Positions 22,644 through 34,379 of a stretch of DNA of 64,000 nt are shown one piece after another (within the stretch, counting starts at the first letter, position 1; the number at the start of each line of letters is the position of its first letter). The notes under the pieces were generated by a model, which ran no database searches, had not been told where the DNA came from, and was given only the letters and a program-made list of their open reading frames with translations. Made by a program: the position numbers and the translations under genes. The stretch comes from Emydura subglobosa (taxonomy: Eukaryota > Chordata > Testudines > Chelidae). The stretch covers positions 17,271,049 through 17,335,048 of the forward strand of contig ML679956.1 in NCBI GenBank assembly GCA_007922225.1. The letters run 5' to 3'.

Positions 22644-24325
22644 CATTCCACATGATATAATACAGGGAAGATCTGTGGGAGCGCTCTGAAATGTACAATA
22701 TCATGGTAAGTTATTTTACATTGGCAGTGTGATCCACACACACTACGGAGTTTGGAGACAAAGGACATCAAAAATAAAATGCCAGATTTCAGTATTTGAC
22801 CAAGATACTAATAAATCTGACAGTGTTCTATTGGCAGGGACACAGGCCAGTGAGCTCAAGCTGAAAATGCATGCAGATGACTTTTTTGTTATTGAAATTA
22901 CCACCCTAATTTTTCCTTTTCCTAAAACAAAGAGGAAAACTGTCAGCCTTTTCAAATCCCTAACTATTGAATTTCTGATCATCACACTCATATTTGTGGA
23001 TGGGGAAACTGCATTTATAAGCCTTGGCACTGCTATAATTAATTGACATCTTAGGCCATGTACTTTCCCAAAGCTGCTTATTCCTGAATGTCAAGCCATT
23101 GGAGGGCATTTACTTCAGAGAATCTTAATGGAACATGTCTGAGGATGGGCACCAAGCATGCAAAATATTATTAAGACAAGGCAACTCTTGTAAAGCAATA
23201 GTTTCTTGAATCAAGTGTTTTTAACAAACTGGCAGAATGTAGTGTAAAAGGGAAAACGAGACACACAATGTTGCAAGAGGATTGTGAAAACCAGCCATTT
23301 CATGGCCTTCAGTGCTTAATACTGGCTGTCATTCACAGAACAAGTAGCATTAATTTCTTAGCTCATCTATCCAACATGCTTTTTACCCACTTGTCCTATC
23401 AACCCATCTGTCCACTAATGCAATCCTCCCATAACAGCTATTTAATTTAAATATCAGAAAAAAATGAAAGTTGCTTTAAACTACAATAAGTGTGTCTAAA
23501 GCGGATATAACTTATTTATACAAAGCTGATGCTAAGAAAATTCCACCTGTCCAAACCCATAAAAATATAGGGAAACACTCTGTTTATGGTTGATCCACCT
23601 CCCGGCTAACTCTCCTGGATAAATGTAATATAGAAACATTGGCTCTGGAAGAGATTCCCATCCATTAGAGTTGTCCTGTGGGAAAGCTCAAAAACAGGAA
23701 GGCTATAAATTGCTGTCTCTGGCAGCAAACCCAAGGCTGTTTTCTTCTTGTATAGGAAGAAGTACTTAGCTTGTCTGGGTAGTAAGTCTTAACTCTTACT
23801 GTCATGTGTTTTAAAGTACATTTCTTAAAAGGTGCAGCTCAGCAGTGAGATCTTGGTTCTTTTTTATACAGTGAAGATGATTATACCTTCTAAAAACACA
23901 ATAGTATGTTGTGTGTGTGTGAGAAACTGCTGTAATGATTTGTTTATTTAATTTATGTTTTTTTATGGATTAATGTATAGACAATGCCTCTCACAGAGTT
24001 TCTGGGCTCATGTACAATATTTAAAAATAAGACGCATGGCTCATTGACCCATGTGAATGGTAAGACTGCCAAGGAAATGAAATGCCTAGCAAACAAGAAC
24101 ATTCTTTTTTTGCCCCAGAGGTAACAAATCATGAGGGACAAGAGGAGGCCTCCACTGTGTCCAGAAACTCAATAGATTTAAGTTCTCTTGGCCCATTGAA
24201 GAAACTAAATTCCAGAGCCCAGTTGGCACACTCTAGCAGCCCCCACATATTCCAAGACAGGAAATGATTGCAACAGTACTCAAGGTGACTGCTTTCTGCC
24301 ACTGTGCAGAATATTGGGTGGTTTC
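22644..24325. other. No gene recognised
   Basis: AT-rich sequence, with a frame of 105 codons on + (22729-23046) and its mirror on - that match nothing I know. A short GT repeat lies near 23910. Confidence 0.45.
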
Positions 24326-24328
24326 TTA

Positions 24329-24601
24329 GGGTATGTCTATACTGCCATTAAAAACCCACGGCTGGCCCATGCCAGCTGACTCGGGCTCACAGGGCTCAGG
24401 CTAAGGGGCCGTTTCATTGCTGTGTAGACATCTGAGCTCAGGCTGGAGTCTGGGCTCTAGGACCCTGTGAGGAGCGAGGGTCCCGAAGCCCAGGCTGCAG
24501 CCTGAGCCCAAACATCTACACCACAATTAAACAGCCCTTTAGCACAGAACCTCGTCAACTGGCATGGACCAGCTGCAGGTTTCTAATTGCAGTGTAGATT
24601 C
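24329..24601. mobile_element. Palindromic MITE (Harbinger-type)
   Basis: Ends are GGGTATGTCTATACTGCC and, at the right, AATTGCAGTGTAGATTC. The two halves are largely inverted copies: CCCACGGCTGGCCCATGCCAG against, on the other strand, the inner right end, and GAGCTCAGGCTGGAGTCTGG against CAGGCTGCAGCCTGAGCCC. TTA flanks both sides (24326-24328, 24602-24604), the typical 3-bp duplication. No coding capacity. The transcript could fold into one long hairpin. Confidence 0.8.
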
Positions 24602-24755
24602 TTAGGTACCTAGGATTCAGCCCATGTAGCTTTTTAGATCAGTGACAATCCTTGTCTTGCACTTGGAAGTGTATAGGAAGCCAGTGCAATTTTTATTGAA
24701 TCAGTGCCCTGTGGTTAATACTGCCAAGCAAATAGGCAGCGACAGTGTCTGAGTG

Positions 24756-24867
24756 CCATGTTAGTCTGTTTTCAGCAAAACAATGAGAGTTCAGTGGCAC
24801 TTTAAAGACTAACAAATTTATTTGGGCATAAATTTTCGTGGGCAGAAACCCACTTCATCAGATGCAA
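24756..24867 (-). mobile_element. Mini PLE-A insertion: ribozyme plus tail, 112 bp
   Basis: The insertion is bounded by an exact 10-bp duplication, TGTCTGAGTG, at 24746-24755 and 24868-24877. On the minus strand it starts with TTGCAT and the hammerhead-like core. It then runs through the family A tail (TTTGTTAGTCTTTAAAGTGCC, then CTCTCATTGTTTTGCTG) and ends with CAGACTAACATGG. It thus equals only the last part of the element at 3812-5400, without coding sequence. The 5' edge coincides with the border of the ribozyme. Confidence 0.85.
24826..24865 (-). ncRNA. Hammerhead-like ribozyme motif (intact core)
   Basis: Minus strand: GCAT, CTGATGA, A, GTGGGT/GCCCAC stem II with a small loop, GAAAATTT, ATGC. 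The CTGANGA and GAAA cores are intact, stem I is GCAT/ATGC, and stem III is minimal. Cleavage would be expected just before ATGC. Same design, including the extra A, as the copies at 3858-3900 and 5275-5314. Confidence 0.65.
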
Positions 24868-24877
24868 TGTCTGAGTG

Positions 24878-27800
24878 GTGTTGATGGGTGCTCCATGTAC
24901 AGCATGTTGTATTGTTTAATCACAAAGACGTGGATTTCCATGGCATGGTTTACAGCCAAGAGACCTGGTCGTAATCAGTATAACAAATGCAAGTAGGGGG
25001 AGAAAATGTGGTTTGGGCCATTTGGAAATCCATTACAATGGGGGAATCCAAAAACACTCTCCAATTGCAAACTTTTTGGCCAAAAGAGTAGGCAAACATT
25101 ATCAACAGTGAGTGGATCATGCACCAGTTGAAAATACTTCCCCCACCTACATCGCTTCTGCCTTGTCTCAACTGAACTTCATCCAGCTTCTTGTTCAAGT
25201 CACTATCTTAGCAACACATTGGGAAAGTAAAGACCATACACTATTGGGGTCCAATAAGAAGGAAGTCTGGAGCTGTGTGTCATTTGTAGACAAATGGCTT
25301 TGCACGCAAAATCTCCTCACTGTCTTCCCTGCATGCCCATTCCAAGGGACATGTGACAGAATAGACCCCTATGGAACTCCACTACCGAGGGCTGCAGGTT
25401 GCCCAACTTTCCTCTCTGGACTGAGTAGGGGTGAGCAAGTGAGACGATCTCATGATCAGTGGTGTAAAAGGCTGCTGACAGACCTGAAAAATTCAACCTG
25501 GACACGTTCTTCTCCAGAAGGAGATCATCAATTAATGAGACTAATGCAGTCGCTTTGCCATACTCAGGCCAGAAACTGGATTGAAAGGGATCAAGAGACT
25601 GGAAGGACTACTCTCACACATTCACACACACAGACTGCTGAAATACATTTTCATCATAGTTTGTGGGTAAAGTCATGAGACAGATTCACCTGGCACTTCA
25701 CTGTATCATCTTACACATTAACCATATGTGAAGTAGTACAAAAAAAACCAAACCTCCCCCCACAACAACCCTTTTCTTCTTGCTGTGTATAGAAGAAACT
25801 ATATACATAAGATTATAAAATTTCTCTAGGTTTATTGTAACAACTATCTGAGTAAACAAATTGTGCCTGTTACCTTGCTATGGGGAATGTTGGAACTTTG
25901 AAGTGAGTTAAATAGTGTAACTCTGACTTTCTAAAAATCTGAGGGGTTGTCAGAAATCTATATTGAAGTTCAAATGAGTCAGACTGACTTGGGGAAGCTA
26001 GCCAGGTCTCTGTAATCAGGGGAACCATACTTGAAAGTTTGCTGCCAAGTGGAACCACTTATCTGAAACCCCTAGGAGATGTGACCAGGTTTTGATAACA
26101 AGAGGTTTTGAATAAGTGAGGACTGGATAATTAAGGTCACATCTTCTGATCCATTATAAGGTTTGATACATACAGCCATGTGTTTAATGTTCAAAACTTA
26201 AAGTTATTATAAGAACAGCTGTATAGTTTGCCAACAGAAAACTTTCCAAGAGGGTGCTCTACCCATCTTCAGCTCTTTGTCTTACTAAGACTGCAGGCTC
26301 CTTGGAGACAGGGATTGTATTTTCTGCTAAAGCTTGTGCAGTAGTAAGCATATCTGGGCTGTAGGATGAGCATTTTTGCAGCAGGAGTTGGGGTGGGAAT
26401 AATTACACACACCCACATGCGCACACACAAAATGATTTACACTGTATACCATACACATGTATGTCAGTATTGTATCTCTGTCTTCATGTGTAAGTAAACT
26501 AGCTAGACCTATATACATTAGTGTATATAATTGACCTAAGTCAGTTTTCACCAGCTCAGGATCTGGCCCCTACTTGTGTGCATAAATGTATATGTAATTA
26601 GACATGTCTATATGTATAATATATCTATGTGTATCTATATCTGTGTGTGCATAGAGTTGTTTTCTCTTCCTCTTGAAACTTGTGCACAATCTAAAATTAC
26701 TGAAAGATACTAAATGAGGCAGAAGTTCTTAATATTGTTCCAGGGCCAGTAAATAAAAACCATATGACACATCCAAGCCCTACCCTTGCAAAATCCCCCT
26801 TTCATTTGAGCTCTACAATGGCCTCTACACAAGTGGACACCTCCTTTACCAGCAGAATTGAAGTAAACTAAACGTTTTTTGGTGCCACTTCACTTTATAA
26901 TATGGAGTGGGCTGGAAAGGTGCCAAAACCCCACACACGTACTGACTGGCTAATGAGCATGGCTGACCTAAGGCACTGAAAGTCAGCTACAACAACACTT
27001 CTTGCCTAGGGAACTGCGTTCAGAGGTTCAGATTAGCATATGCTGTTTTAATTTCAGATGTGAAATTGGAAGGATTGGAGCTCTGCAATGTTGTACTCTC
27101 AGAGGGTGTTACTACATTTTCTGGGAGATAACAATGGAATGCACCAATTAAGAGGCGTGAATATAATTTACTTCGGTTTGCTCCCTCATGGGGATATGCT
27201 GTGTTGTGACCCTGCAGAGGGAACTCTTATTCCTTAGATCCTGTCTCCAAAATGTATTTCTGCCACAGAAACAGCAACTTTTCTTATTATAATTCATTTG
27301 GCCAACACATAGCCATTATCTTATTTAGCTTTCCATTCTGCTTATGCCTATTCTCCCTATTGTACATATAGGACTAGCTCCACACAGGGAACTTAGACTC
27401 AGCACTGCAACTCCTAACTTTAGGTGCCCACTGCTCACTGGACATGTACATTTTTACAAGGTTTACTTTCCCTCTGATGTCAGCAATTATGAACAGTCGT
27501 TCAAAGTGTGACAAATGTTTACTATGCAGTTGCAGTTTTACATTGACATGGATCCTTTAAGAGGAATACAAGAAGTGAATTGGTGCTGCAAGGAAAGGAA
27601 AGGAGGAATGCAGGGGAGGGAAGGAAAAGTCAAAGAAGAGAAAAAACTCAGAGAACCAACTGGGGAGAAAAAGGAGGGAAAGTGTAGAGAAAGGGGTTAG
27701 TAAAAGCAAATAAAGAGGGAGGGAAAAATAATTCTTTGGCTCATAATTTCAGTGTGGCATATTGCACAATGAAACCTTCATTTGTCATCCCCCTGCCCCC

Positions 27801-27985
27801 GTTAATCCCATTTATTCATGCTTTGTGTAGGGGAAAGAATTTGACTCTTAGATTCCTGTAGAGTCCATACACTATAATTTTGCTCAATGTACATATAGCC
27901 TCATCCGCGCACATAGAATGTATATCTCAGTTGCATGCACATATATGTATATTACCCACCTCCAGTCTTACCTACAAATAAACAT
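24878..27985. other. No gene recognised; contains a 188-codon frame of unknown nature
   Basis: 24610-25600 reads like an old interspersed repeat into which the mini PLE inserted. The longest frame of the region (25112-25678, +) resembles no known protein and has no coding-like composition that I can argue for. Simple repeats lie at 25616-25632 (CA-rich) and 26400-26640 (CA and TATG words). 27590-27720 is a purine-rich (GGAAA, GGGAAGG) tract. Confidence 0.45.
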
Positions 27986-29878
27986 AATTCTTCTTCAAGT
28001 GATGTCCCTGTGGGTGCTTCACTTCAGGTGTCAATGCATCCTGGCGCCATCAATCGGAGATTTGTGCATCAGTTCTTGTACATGCCATGCATGCATGGAG
28101 GGTGTCTTGTGGCATTGTTGCTGCCCTAACCACTGCCTGCATGGCCTGATGCCCTCAACCATCCCCGGCCTGAGATGGAGCTCTGCAGCACTCCTTTCAT
28201 CCTAGGATAAAAGTTGAAAAATAGTTAGTTTAGGCCTAGTTTAGTCATAGAATAAGTTAGTTAAGTTAGCTAAGTTACATAGTAAAAAAAATTTTTTTTA
28301 CTATAGCTATTTTAATTAGACATACAGAGTATCATCTTCCCAAAAACTTAGAAATGCCTGGATCACCATGATTTAAGAGATGTGACTCCTTCAGGGAGGT
28401 AATCCCAATATCGGATGGACATGCTTTCTGTGTCAGGTGCCTGGGAGAGGGGCACATCCCTGCTAAGTGTACACATTGTGCCAAGCTTAAAGCAAAAACT
28501 AGGTGAGATAGAGATCTCCACCTTAAGCTTATTTTTATGGAAAAGTCCCTACAGCACACCTCCGAGTCTGACACCGGAGAAAAAGGCAACACTATAGCTC
28601 AAACCTCCAATGTGAAAAGGAAAAGAGCCACGACCTCGCCCATTAGAGACGTGACTAGACAAAAGCGGTATTCGGCCACGTCTCTACCTCCCATATCATC
28701 TCCCTCAAGGGAGAGTTCAGCTATGGTGCCTACAATTTCTGGCACCATCGGCACCAAAAACACATCGGTACCGAGCTGAAAACTGACGCTGGCTACCGCA
28801 CCATCAACACCAGCCAAGTTGGTACCGAAGACCACACCGACACACATGCCACCGCCTTCGGCACCACCATCAGTGCCATCACCACCATCGGTACTGGTGA
28901 GGGAAAGAATAAAACCCACAGTACCGACTACCGCACCAAAAGAGCAACCAGCCTCAGCACTAATGGTACCAGCAAAGCATTCACAGCACAGTACACGGGA
29001 AGACACACTTCCATCGCATTCCCCTCTTTACAGCACCAACAGATCACCCTACAGACAGGCATCACAGTCATCCATCTCACCTATTCCCAGTCCATTATCT
29101 AGTGATGATGAAGAAGGCACACATGGAGGAGTTTTCTCCCCATACCAGTCTTCCCCAGCCAGAAGAGATTCTATGTCCTCACTAAGAGCACTGGCTCAAA
29201 TTGAAAGGACTATGAGGGAGTGGATTGAACAAATGAAACTGCTCTCTGAGAGATCTTCCCATTCACATAACATCTCAGAGGAGCCGGGCACATCCTGTAG
29301 TGTGCACTAGGGCACGCTATCGACATCAGCTAAAGTCCTAGAAAAATCTGCTCCACCATCCCCTGGACAGGATGCAGACCTGGAGGAGTCAGATGACGGG
29401 ATGCAGGAGGAAAACCCACAATTCATCCTCATCTCCGGATGAGGCAGTAACGCCTCCCCCACCGACTACGGCTGATGATTTCAAACAATTCCAAGAATTG
29501 TTTAAACGAGTAGCAATAAGTCAGGACATACCTCTACAGGAGGTTGAAGAGACCCAACATAAGTGACGTCAAATACTACACACATCGGCCAATACGAAAA
29601 TAGCCCTACCAATTAACGATGCGATAATGCAATCTGCTGATACCATCTGGCAAACGCCAGCATCAGTTCCGCCATCCTGTAAAAAGACTGATAGGAAATA
29701 CTATGTTCCATCAAAGGGAATGGAGTTCCTATTCACTCACCCTCCTCTCAACTCACTGGTGATTGATGCAGCGCATTACAGATCTAAGCAATCAGAGCTT
29801 AAATCTATCCCAGGCGAAAAAGACAACAAACACCTAGACCTGTTTGGGCGAAGGTATACTCCTGGTGATGTGGGGTGA
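27986..29878 (+). mobile_element. DIRS-type retroelement, 5' half (D1)
   Basis: The 5' end AATTCTTCTTCAAGTGATG resembles the terminal repeat of the DIRS element D2 (59589 and 63939). After an AT-rich leader (28210-28330) the ORF1 (gag-like) gene starts and runs to 29878. There the element stops in mid-gene and a Harbinger relic (E3) follows. RT, RNase H and tyrosine recombinase are missing. CG dinucleotides are still frequent in ORF1 (many GTACCG words), suggesting a younger or less decayed copy than D2. Confidence 0.75.
28380..29878 (+). pseudogene. DIRS D1 ORF1 (gag-like protein), truncated and broken
   Basis: The first part has a zinc-finger-like site, HAFCVRCLGEGHIPAKCTHC, followed by AKLKAKTR. 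The matching spot in D2 is HQSCLQYLCETHVQDKCRIC. Then comes a Ser/Pro/Thr-rich middle (28620-29060) and an acidic/serine part (PLSSDDEEGTHGG). The conserved end is TADDFKQFQELFKRVAISQ, then SVPPSCKKTDRKYYVPSKG, MEFLFTHPPLNSLVIDAA and LDLFGRRY. Stops at 28505, 28778, 29308 and 29564 divide it into several pieces. ORF1 proteins of DIRS elements are thought to package the RNA. The C-terminal end is missing. Confidence 0.75.
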
Positions 29879-30030
29879 TGGGTGATGTCAAGGTGCTGGT
29901 ATGCCATTGACTATTCGCGGATATACACACTGCCCTCTGCAGCTTGTAATAAATTTTGCATTGGGTCATAAATCAGAAAATTTTCCCCATCTTTATGTTA
30001 ATAACAACAAACACGGAGACAGAAACTTAC

Positions 30031-30630
30031 CATGCTGAGGGGCTACTTCTGCCTCTTGTGTTTCTGCTGCTGGTCCTGCTCCTCCGAGGGGGCATCTAAA
30101 ATCTCTTCCAAGTAGAAACCCAGAAAGTGCTACAGCTTCTCCGGCAGCAAAGCCTCCTTGGGATGATCCTGAGCACAAAAGTCACTTCAACAGCCTCATC
30201 TGGTGTTTGCTGGCTCCCCTCCGGTCCTATACTGGATTTAGGGGTGAGAAGGTCACCATCCCAGCAGACCAGGCTGTTGTGAAGCACTGGTGGCTCAGTG
30301 GTTGGTGCAGTGTCCAGCAATCTCCTCGTAAAAAGGGCGGGATGATAGTGAATTCCCAGAGGTGCAGTTTTCATCCCTGGCTTTCTGGTCATCGTTCTTG
30401 AGCCGTTTAACCCACTCCCTGCATGGATCACCAGTCCAGTGACTCCCCGATGCTGCCAGCTTCTTTGCTATTTCCTGGTATGTGTGGTCATTCCTGGAAC
30501 TCTTGCTAAAGTCAAACTGTTTGCTTGCCTTGCATCAGAGGTTAACGAAAAGCTGCCTGTGCACCCAGGACCAGCTAGCAGTGTGTTTGGCAAAAGACTT
30601 CTTTGCATCAGTGGTCATTACAAACAGAGG
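30031..30630 (-). pseudogene. E3 Myb/SANT (trihelix)-like exon
   Basis: Begins with MTTDAKKSFAKHTASWSWV (near 30630). It then has SKQFDFSKSSRNDHTYQEIA, KKLAASGSHWTGDPCREWVK, RLKNDDQKARDENCTSGNS and RPFYEEIAG, the trihelix pattern (W...RN..Y.EIA..LA..G...QCR..VK.LK...F.EE). Stops and a shifted frame follow in the second half. The exon runs to a strong donor (GTAAGT at 30030-30025 on the minus strand) after CCTCAGCATG. It is clearly different from the E1 and E2 proteins, so E3 is another Harbinger family. Confidence 0.55.
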
Positions 30631-30821
30631 AGATGGGGCCTCTGCTTGCAGCTCAGAAGGCAGAATGAAATGAAAGGGTTAAATGCCAAGCATCTGTATT
30701 TGAATTGGGGGGTGGCCTTCATTTCCTGGGAGTTGATTGGCCAGTCTTGGAACAGAAAGCACAATGGACACTGCCCCATGTGATTGTGGGATAGCATTGA
30801 CAGACTCCTATGACGTAAACC

Positions 30822-30833
30822 TGGGGGGGGGGG
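30822..30833. repeat. G homopolymer
   Basis: A run of about ten G followed by CCCGGGCC lies here, inside E3. Confidence 0.7.
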
Positions 30834-31084
30834 CCCGGGCCTGAGCTGCTTCCACAATGCAAAGCAATGGAGTTTGGACCCAAGTCCGTACAGGGGCTCC
30901 ACCGCTGCAGGGTCCAGCCTGAGTCAGACAGAACTGTGTGTGGAGGGAAGGGGGATTTGGGCTCAAGCCTGAGCCTGAGTGCGGACTTAACTAAGGGTAT
31001 GTTTACACTGCAGTGTAACACAGGAAAAGGCAGGAGAAAAACATAGCACAAAACAAAAGGACACACTGACTGCAGCAGCAAGGA

Positions 31085-31554
31085 GTCAGCATTAGAGCTG
31101 TGCAAATAACTGATGTTTTTGGTTCAGTGGCTGAACCAAAAAAAATCAGAAAATAAAAGAAGTTCAGGATCACCTCCAAACAATTAAGAAATTATTTTTT
31201 AGCAAACAAAATAAGTAGAAAAAAATTCATGTAGTGTTAAACAAAACACCATTCAACCCAAAACAAAGCATGTTGTTCCATTTGGGGGTTTTAGCTTTTT
31301 TTAAAAATAAAATTTCAGTAAAATGCAAAATGAAAAGACATTTTGAATTGAAAAAATCAAAACATTTTATTTAAAAAATGCCAAAATGAAACACTTTGAT
31401 TTTTTTCTAAATTCTTTTCTATTTTTTTTCCAATGAAAACGGTTTGGTGAATTCAACCCAAATTCATGAATTGTTGCAGTTGCCCCAAATCTGCATTTAT
31501 AGGTTAAAAATAAAAAGGTTTTGCAGGGAAAACTTCCCCAGCTCTCGTCAGCAT
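31085..31554. mobile_element. hAT-type element with perfect 8-bp duplication (first of a pair)
   Basis: The element is 31093-31546. It starts TAGAGCTGTGCAAATAAC and ends AACTTCCCCAGCTCTC, a degenerate inverted pair. GTCAGCAT flanks it exactly on both sides (31085-31092 and 31547-31554). The interior is AT-rich with many A and T runs and long inverted stretches, and it does not code. It belongs to the same family as 31998-32357. Confidence 0.85.
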
Positions 31555-31997
31555 GCAGCCTGAGGCAGCACGACACCACAGTTCTGGTAGAGAATGGCAG
31601 TCCTGATATTGCAAGTCAGTGCTTCAAATTTTTAATTAATTCTGTAGTCTGCATACCAAAAAATAGCTTGACCACTCCTGAGTAAGGCAATGTTGGGGCC
31701 CACATCCTACGGAGAATGAATGAGGTTGTGATGACTGATGAGTACAGCCAAAACATTAGTATCTGCCAGCCATGGTTTATGGACCCAAATAGAATTGTTT
31801 TTTACTGAGGAAGAGTGAGATCTTCTTGTTAAATAGGCCTCTAAATTGATTGGCTGATTCTGGTAGTTATCAAAAAATGATTGGCTGCTCCATAGAAATT
31901 AAGTTCTCTATCTATGAGGATGAAATGAATAAAAAGCATAGGTAACAGTGGCAAGGACAATATGATCAACAGGTATAATGACTGTAGTATTCATTAC

Positions 31998-32357
31998 TAG
32001 AGCAATGTGAAATTTTTTTGACAAAACATTTTCATCAAAAAATATATATTTAAATGCCGATTTGAGTTCACCAAAACATTTTGTGAATTTGGGTCAAATT
32101 TGCCAAATTGTTTCAGCTAAATAATTTTTTAAAAAATTTAAATGTTTCCAAATTTTTTAAACGACATGTTTTGATTTTTTTATACGACTTTTCATTTCAA
32201 ATTTTGTTTAGTTTTATTTAGAAAAGGTTAAACACAAACAAGTTTCAAGTTTGCTGAAAAATTCCAAACAAATTCATTTCAGGCTGACTCAAAACAATTT
32301 TTTTAAAAATGTGTCAGTTCATTCAACAAACCAAAAAATGTTATTCACACAGCTCTA
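31998..32357. mobile_element. hAT-type element with perfect 8-bp duplication (second of a pair)
   Basis: Starts TAGAGCAATGTGAAATTT and ends with TTATTCACACAGCTCTA, giving the inverted tips TAGAGC...GCTCTA. TTCATTAC is found exactly before (31990-31997) and after (32358-32365). It is 360 bases, AT-rich and non-coding. The duplication differs from that of its neighbour, so the two are independent insertions about 450 bases apart. Confidence 0.9.
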
Positions 32358-32365
32358 TTCATTAC

Positions 32366-33435
32366 ATCATTGTAATCTTTTAACAAGCAAACGAACTTGG
32401 ATGGCAGCTGAAATTGGTATCGGGGAAGATAAATAAGGGAATGGGACATATTATTTAGTGGATACCTGAGCATCCACGACATGTTCCAAGTGCTACAAGT
32501 CCTTCAAGCAAAAACTTAAACACTCCTCCAACGAATGCCATTTCAGCTGCAAATACAAAGCTAGACTGATGGTCTGTTTACTTTGGTATCCTGCCTCCAG
32601 CAGTAGCCTCTACTGAACGCTATAGAGGAAAGGGGGAAATTACATAATGCACCCAGACAAAATTGTGCAAGACTATGCCATGAAAGAAGGGAGAATTTTT
32701 CCTGATCCCAAGTGGCAGTGTACAATAAGAGGAATGCTAGTCCATGTAAATCATAAAGACATACCTGGGTAATGAATATAAGGAGATCAAAATAGACAAA
32801 TGAGATAAGAACCAAGAAAGTGCTTACTCTTATTTTCAGATAAAGGCAGAATTAGCCTACCATGTAATTCTATATCGGAAAGACACTAAGAAGGCTAACA
32901 GCCTGCTCCATCTTTGATTGGATGATCAAATAAGGCATTGCCTAATAGCAGAGAGAATTTTAATTACAACAGTTCATTGGATCAATGAAATACAGGAACA
33001 TATCAGACCTGTGCTTACAATTTATTCAGTTACCATCACATTATCACTAACGAAAAGGAAGGGTGTCAGGCACACACAGGTATCAAATACGTTCACAAGC
33101 TGGCGATGCAGTGACAAATCGTGAGAGTTACTGAGCCCTGCTGGGCACTCACAACTCAATAGGAGCTGTATGTGCTCAGCTATTGTTTATTCTCCCCTGG
33201 ATATAGTGTCTCCTAGATCTCGTCCCCAGTTTTTCGCTCATTTCTAAAAGGTTCTGCACTGTGGTTGCTAACCTTTCTCCAGAGGTGGTGTGCACTTTTA
33301 GAGGGGCCCTTTTGGTTACAAATTCAAAAAAATGAAAATAATCAGCCATAGAGAGGTGCAAGAGGCTCTATCCAACAGGTGGAGATGGGTTTATTATATG
33401 ACACTGCAGGTGTTATCACAAGACCCAGAGGGCCG
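32366..33435. other. No gene recognised
   Basis: Non-coding spacer without a signal I can name. Confidence 0.5.
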
Positions 33436-33439
33436 CTGT

Positions 33440-33575
33440 TAGCTCTGTGAAGGTTAGACAAACACCTATCAGGGATAGTCTAGATGTATTGAGTCCTGCC
33501 TCAGTCTGGGGGCTAGACTACATGACATGTTGAGGTTCCTTCCAGGCCTGCACTTTTGTTTATGATTCTAACAAA
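33440..33575 (+). mobile_element. CR1 LINE 3' tail fragment
   Basis: Contains GGTTAGACAAACACCTATCA, then GTCTAGATG, GGGGCTAGACTACATGACAT and GTTCCTTCCAGGCCTG, and ends TTTATGATTCTAAC. These are the last words of a CR1 3' end in plus orientation. Confidence 0.75.
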
Positions 33576-33606
33576 CAACTAAGCATTTACTTTTCTTAGG
33601 AAATAC

Positions 33607-33815
33607 AAGTAGTGTGGTCTAGTAAACAGAGTACTGGCCAGCAAGTAAGAGGAGCTGGGTTCTCCTCTTGACTTTGTTATTGGCCTGCTGAATGATTGTG
33701 GATAAGTCCCTCCAGCTCTCTGTGCCTCAGTTTCCCCATTTGTAAAACTGGAATAATTATACTGATCGCCTTTATAAAGTGCTTTGAGATCTACTCATGA
33801 AAAGATCTGTGTTAT
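33607..33815 (+). mobile_element. MIR-type SINE
   Basis: TAGTGTGGTCTAGTAAACAG at the head, then GGGTTCTCC, the core TGTGCCTCAGTTTCCCCATT with TGTAAAACTGG, and the end AAGTGCTTTGAGATCTACTC follow the MIR order in plus orientation. It is one of the best preserved MIR copies in the window. Confidence 0.8.
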
Positions 33816-34379
33816 GTTGTGCTGTTGTGGTGTGGGGCGGGGTTTTGGACGCAGGGTATGTTTTAGTTTTTTGTTTGTTTTTATGTTAATATAAGTAATT
33901 TAGCAACAGAGTTTATCGATCATACTTTGTTACTGAGTGATGGGCTCCGTACCTTACTTAGAGCAGCAAGTAAGTCGCACTTGCAGATAAGTCAGTGTAG
34001 AGATTTGTCTCAGGTGAAAAAGGTTGGTTAGTCTTTCAAAGGGATGATATCAATGTGGGGAGTCCACATAAGCTCCCTATCGAAATCTGACTTTACATGG
34101 AAGGAAATTCATCTTGCCGCACACATCTGTTTATATGTACAATATCTAGATGCTGCTTTTTTACCTGTTGACAATGAGTCTGCAAGAATTATGAGATAAT
34201 GGAATTTATTGTAAATCCCTTTCAAAATCAGTTTAATTGTTAATAATGATCATGGGGAACAGATTAATATCTCTAGTAGTTCATTCCTTTTAGATAGCTG
34301 AATAAGGAACTGATGAATCAATAGTGTAACACTACTGCAAAAAACAAACAAACAAACAAAAAAACTTCATTCTGGGATG

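Larger units (their letters stand above)
30025..30995 (-). mobile_element. Third Harbinger-like relic (E3)
   Basis: It carries one exon of a Myb/SANT (trihelix)-like gene on the minus strand. To its right is a subterminal region (CCCATGTGATTGTGGGATAG near 30776) like that of other Harbinger elements. The right border is put at TTAACTAAGGGTATG near 30995; the left border is unclear because DIRS D1 ends shortly before. Neither transposase nor the antisense frame of E1 and E2 is present. Confidence 0.55.

Noticed and set aside
25112..25678. 188-codon open frame on +, among the longest in the window
   Set aside because: No recognisable domain, no conserved motif, and it lies in what looks like an old repeat; composition is not protein-like (HTQTAEIHFHH-type low-information end).
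27515..27700. Lys/Glu/Arg-rich frame
   Set aside because: Encoded by a purine-rich simple tract.
28599..29006. 135-codon minus-strand frame
   Set aside because: Mirror of the GTACCG-rich part of DIRS ORF1; low-complexity Gly/Val/Thr sequence.
30439..30783. 114-codon plus-strand frame
   Set aside because: Shadow of the E3 trihelix exon, which reads on the minus strand.
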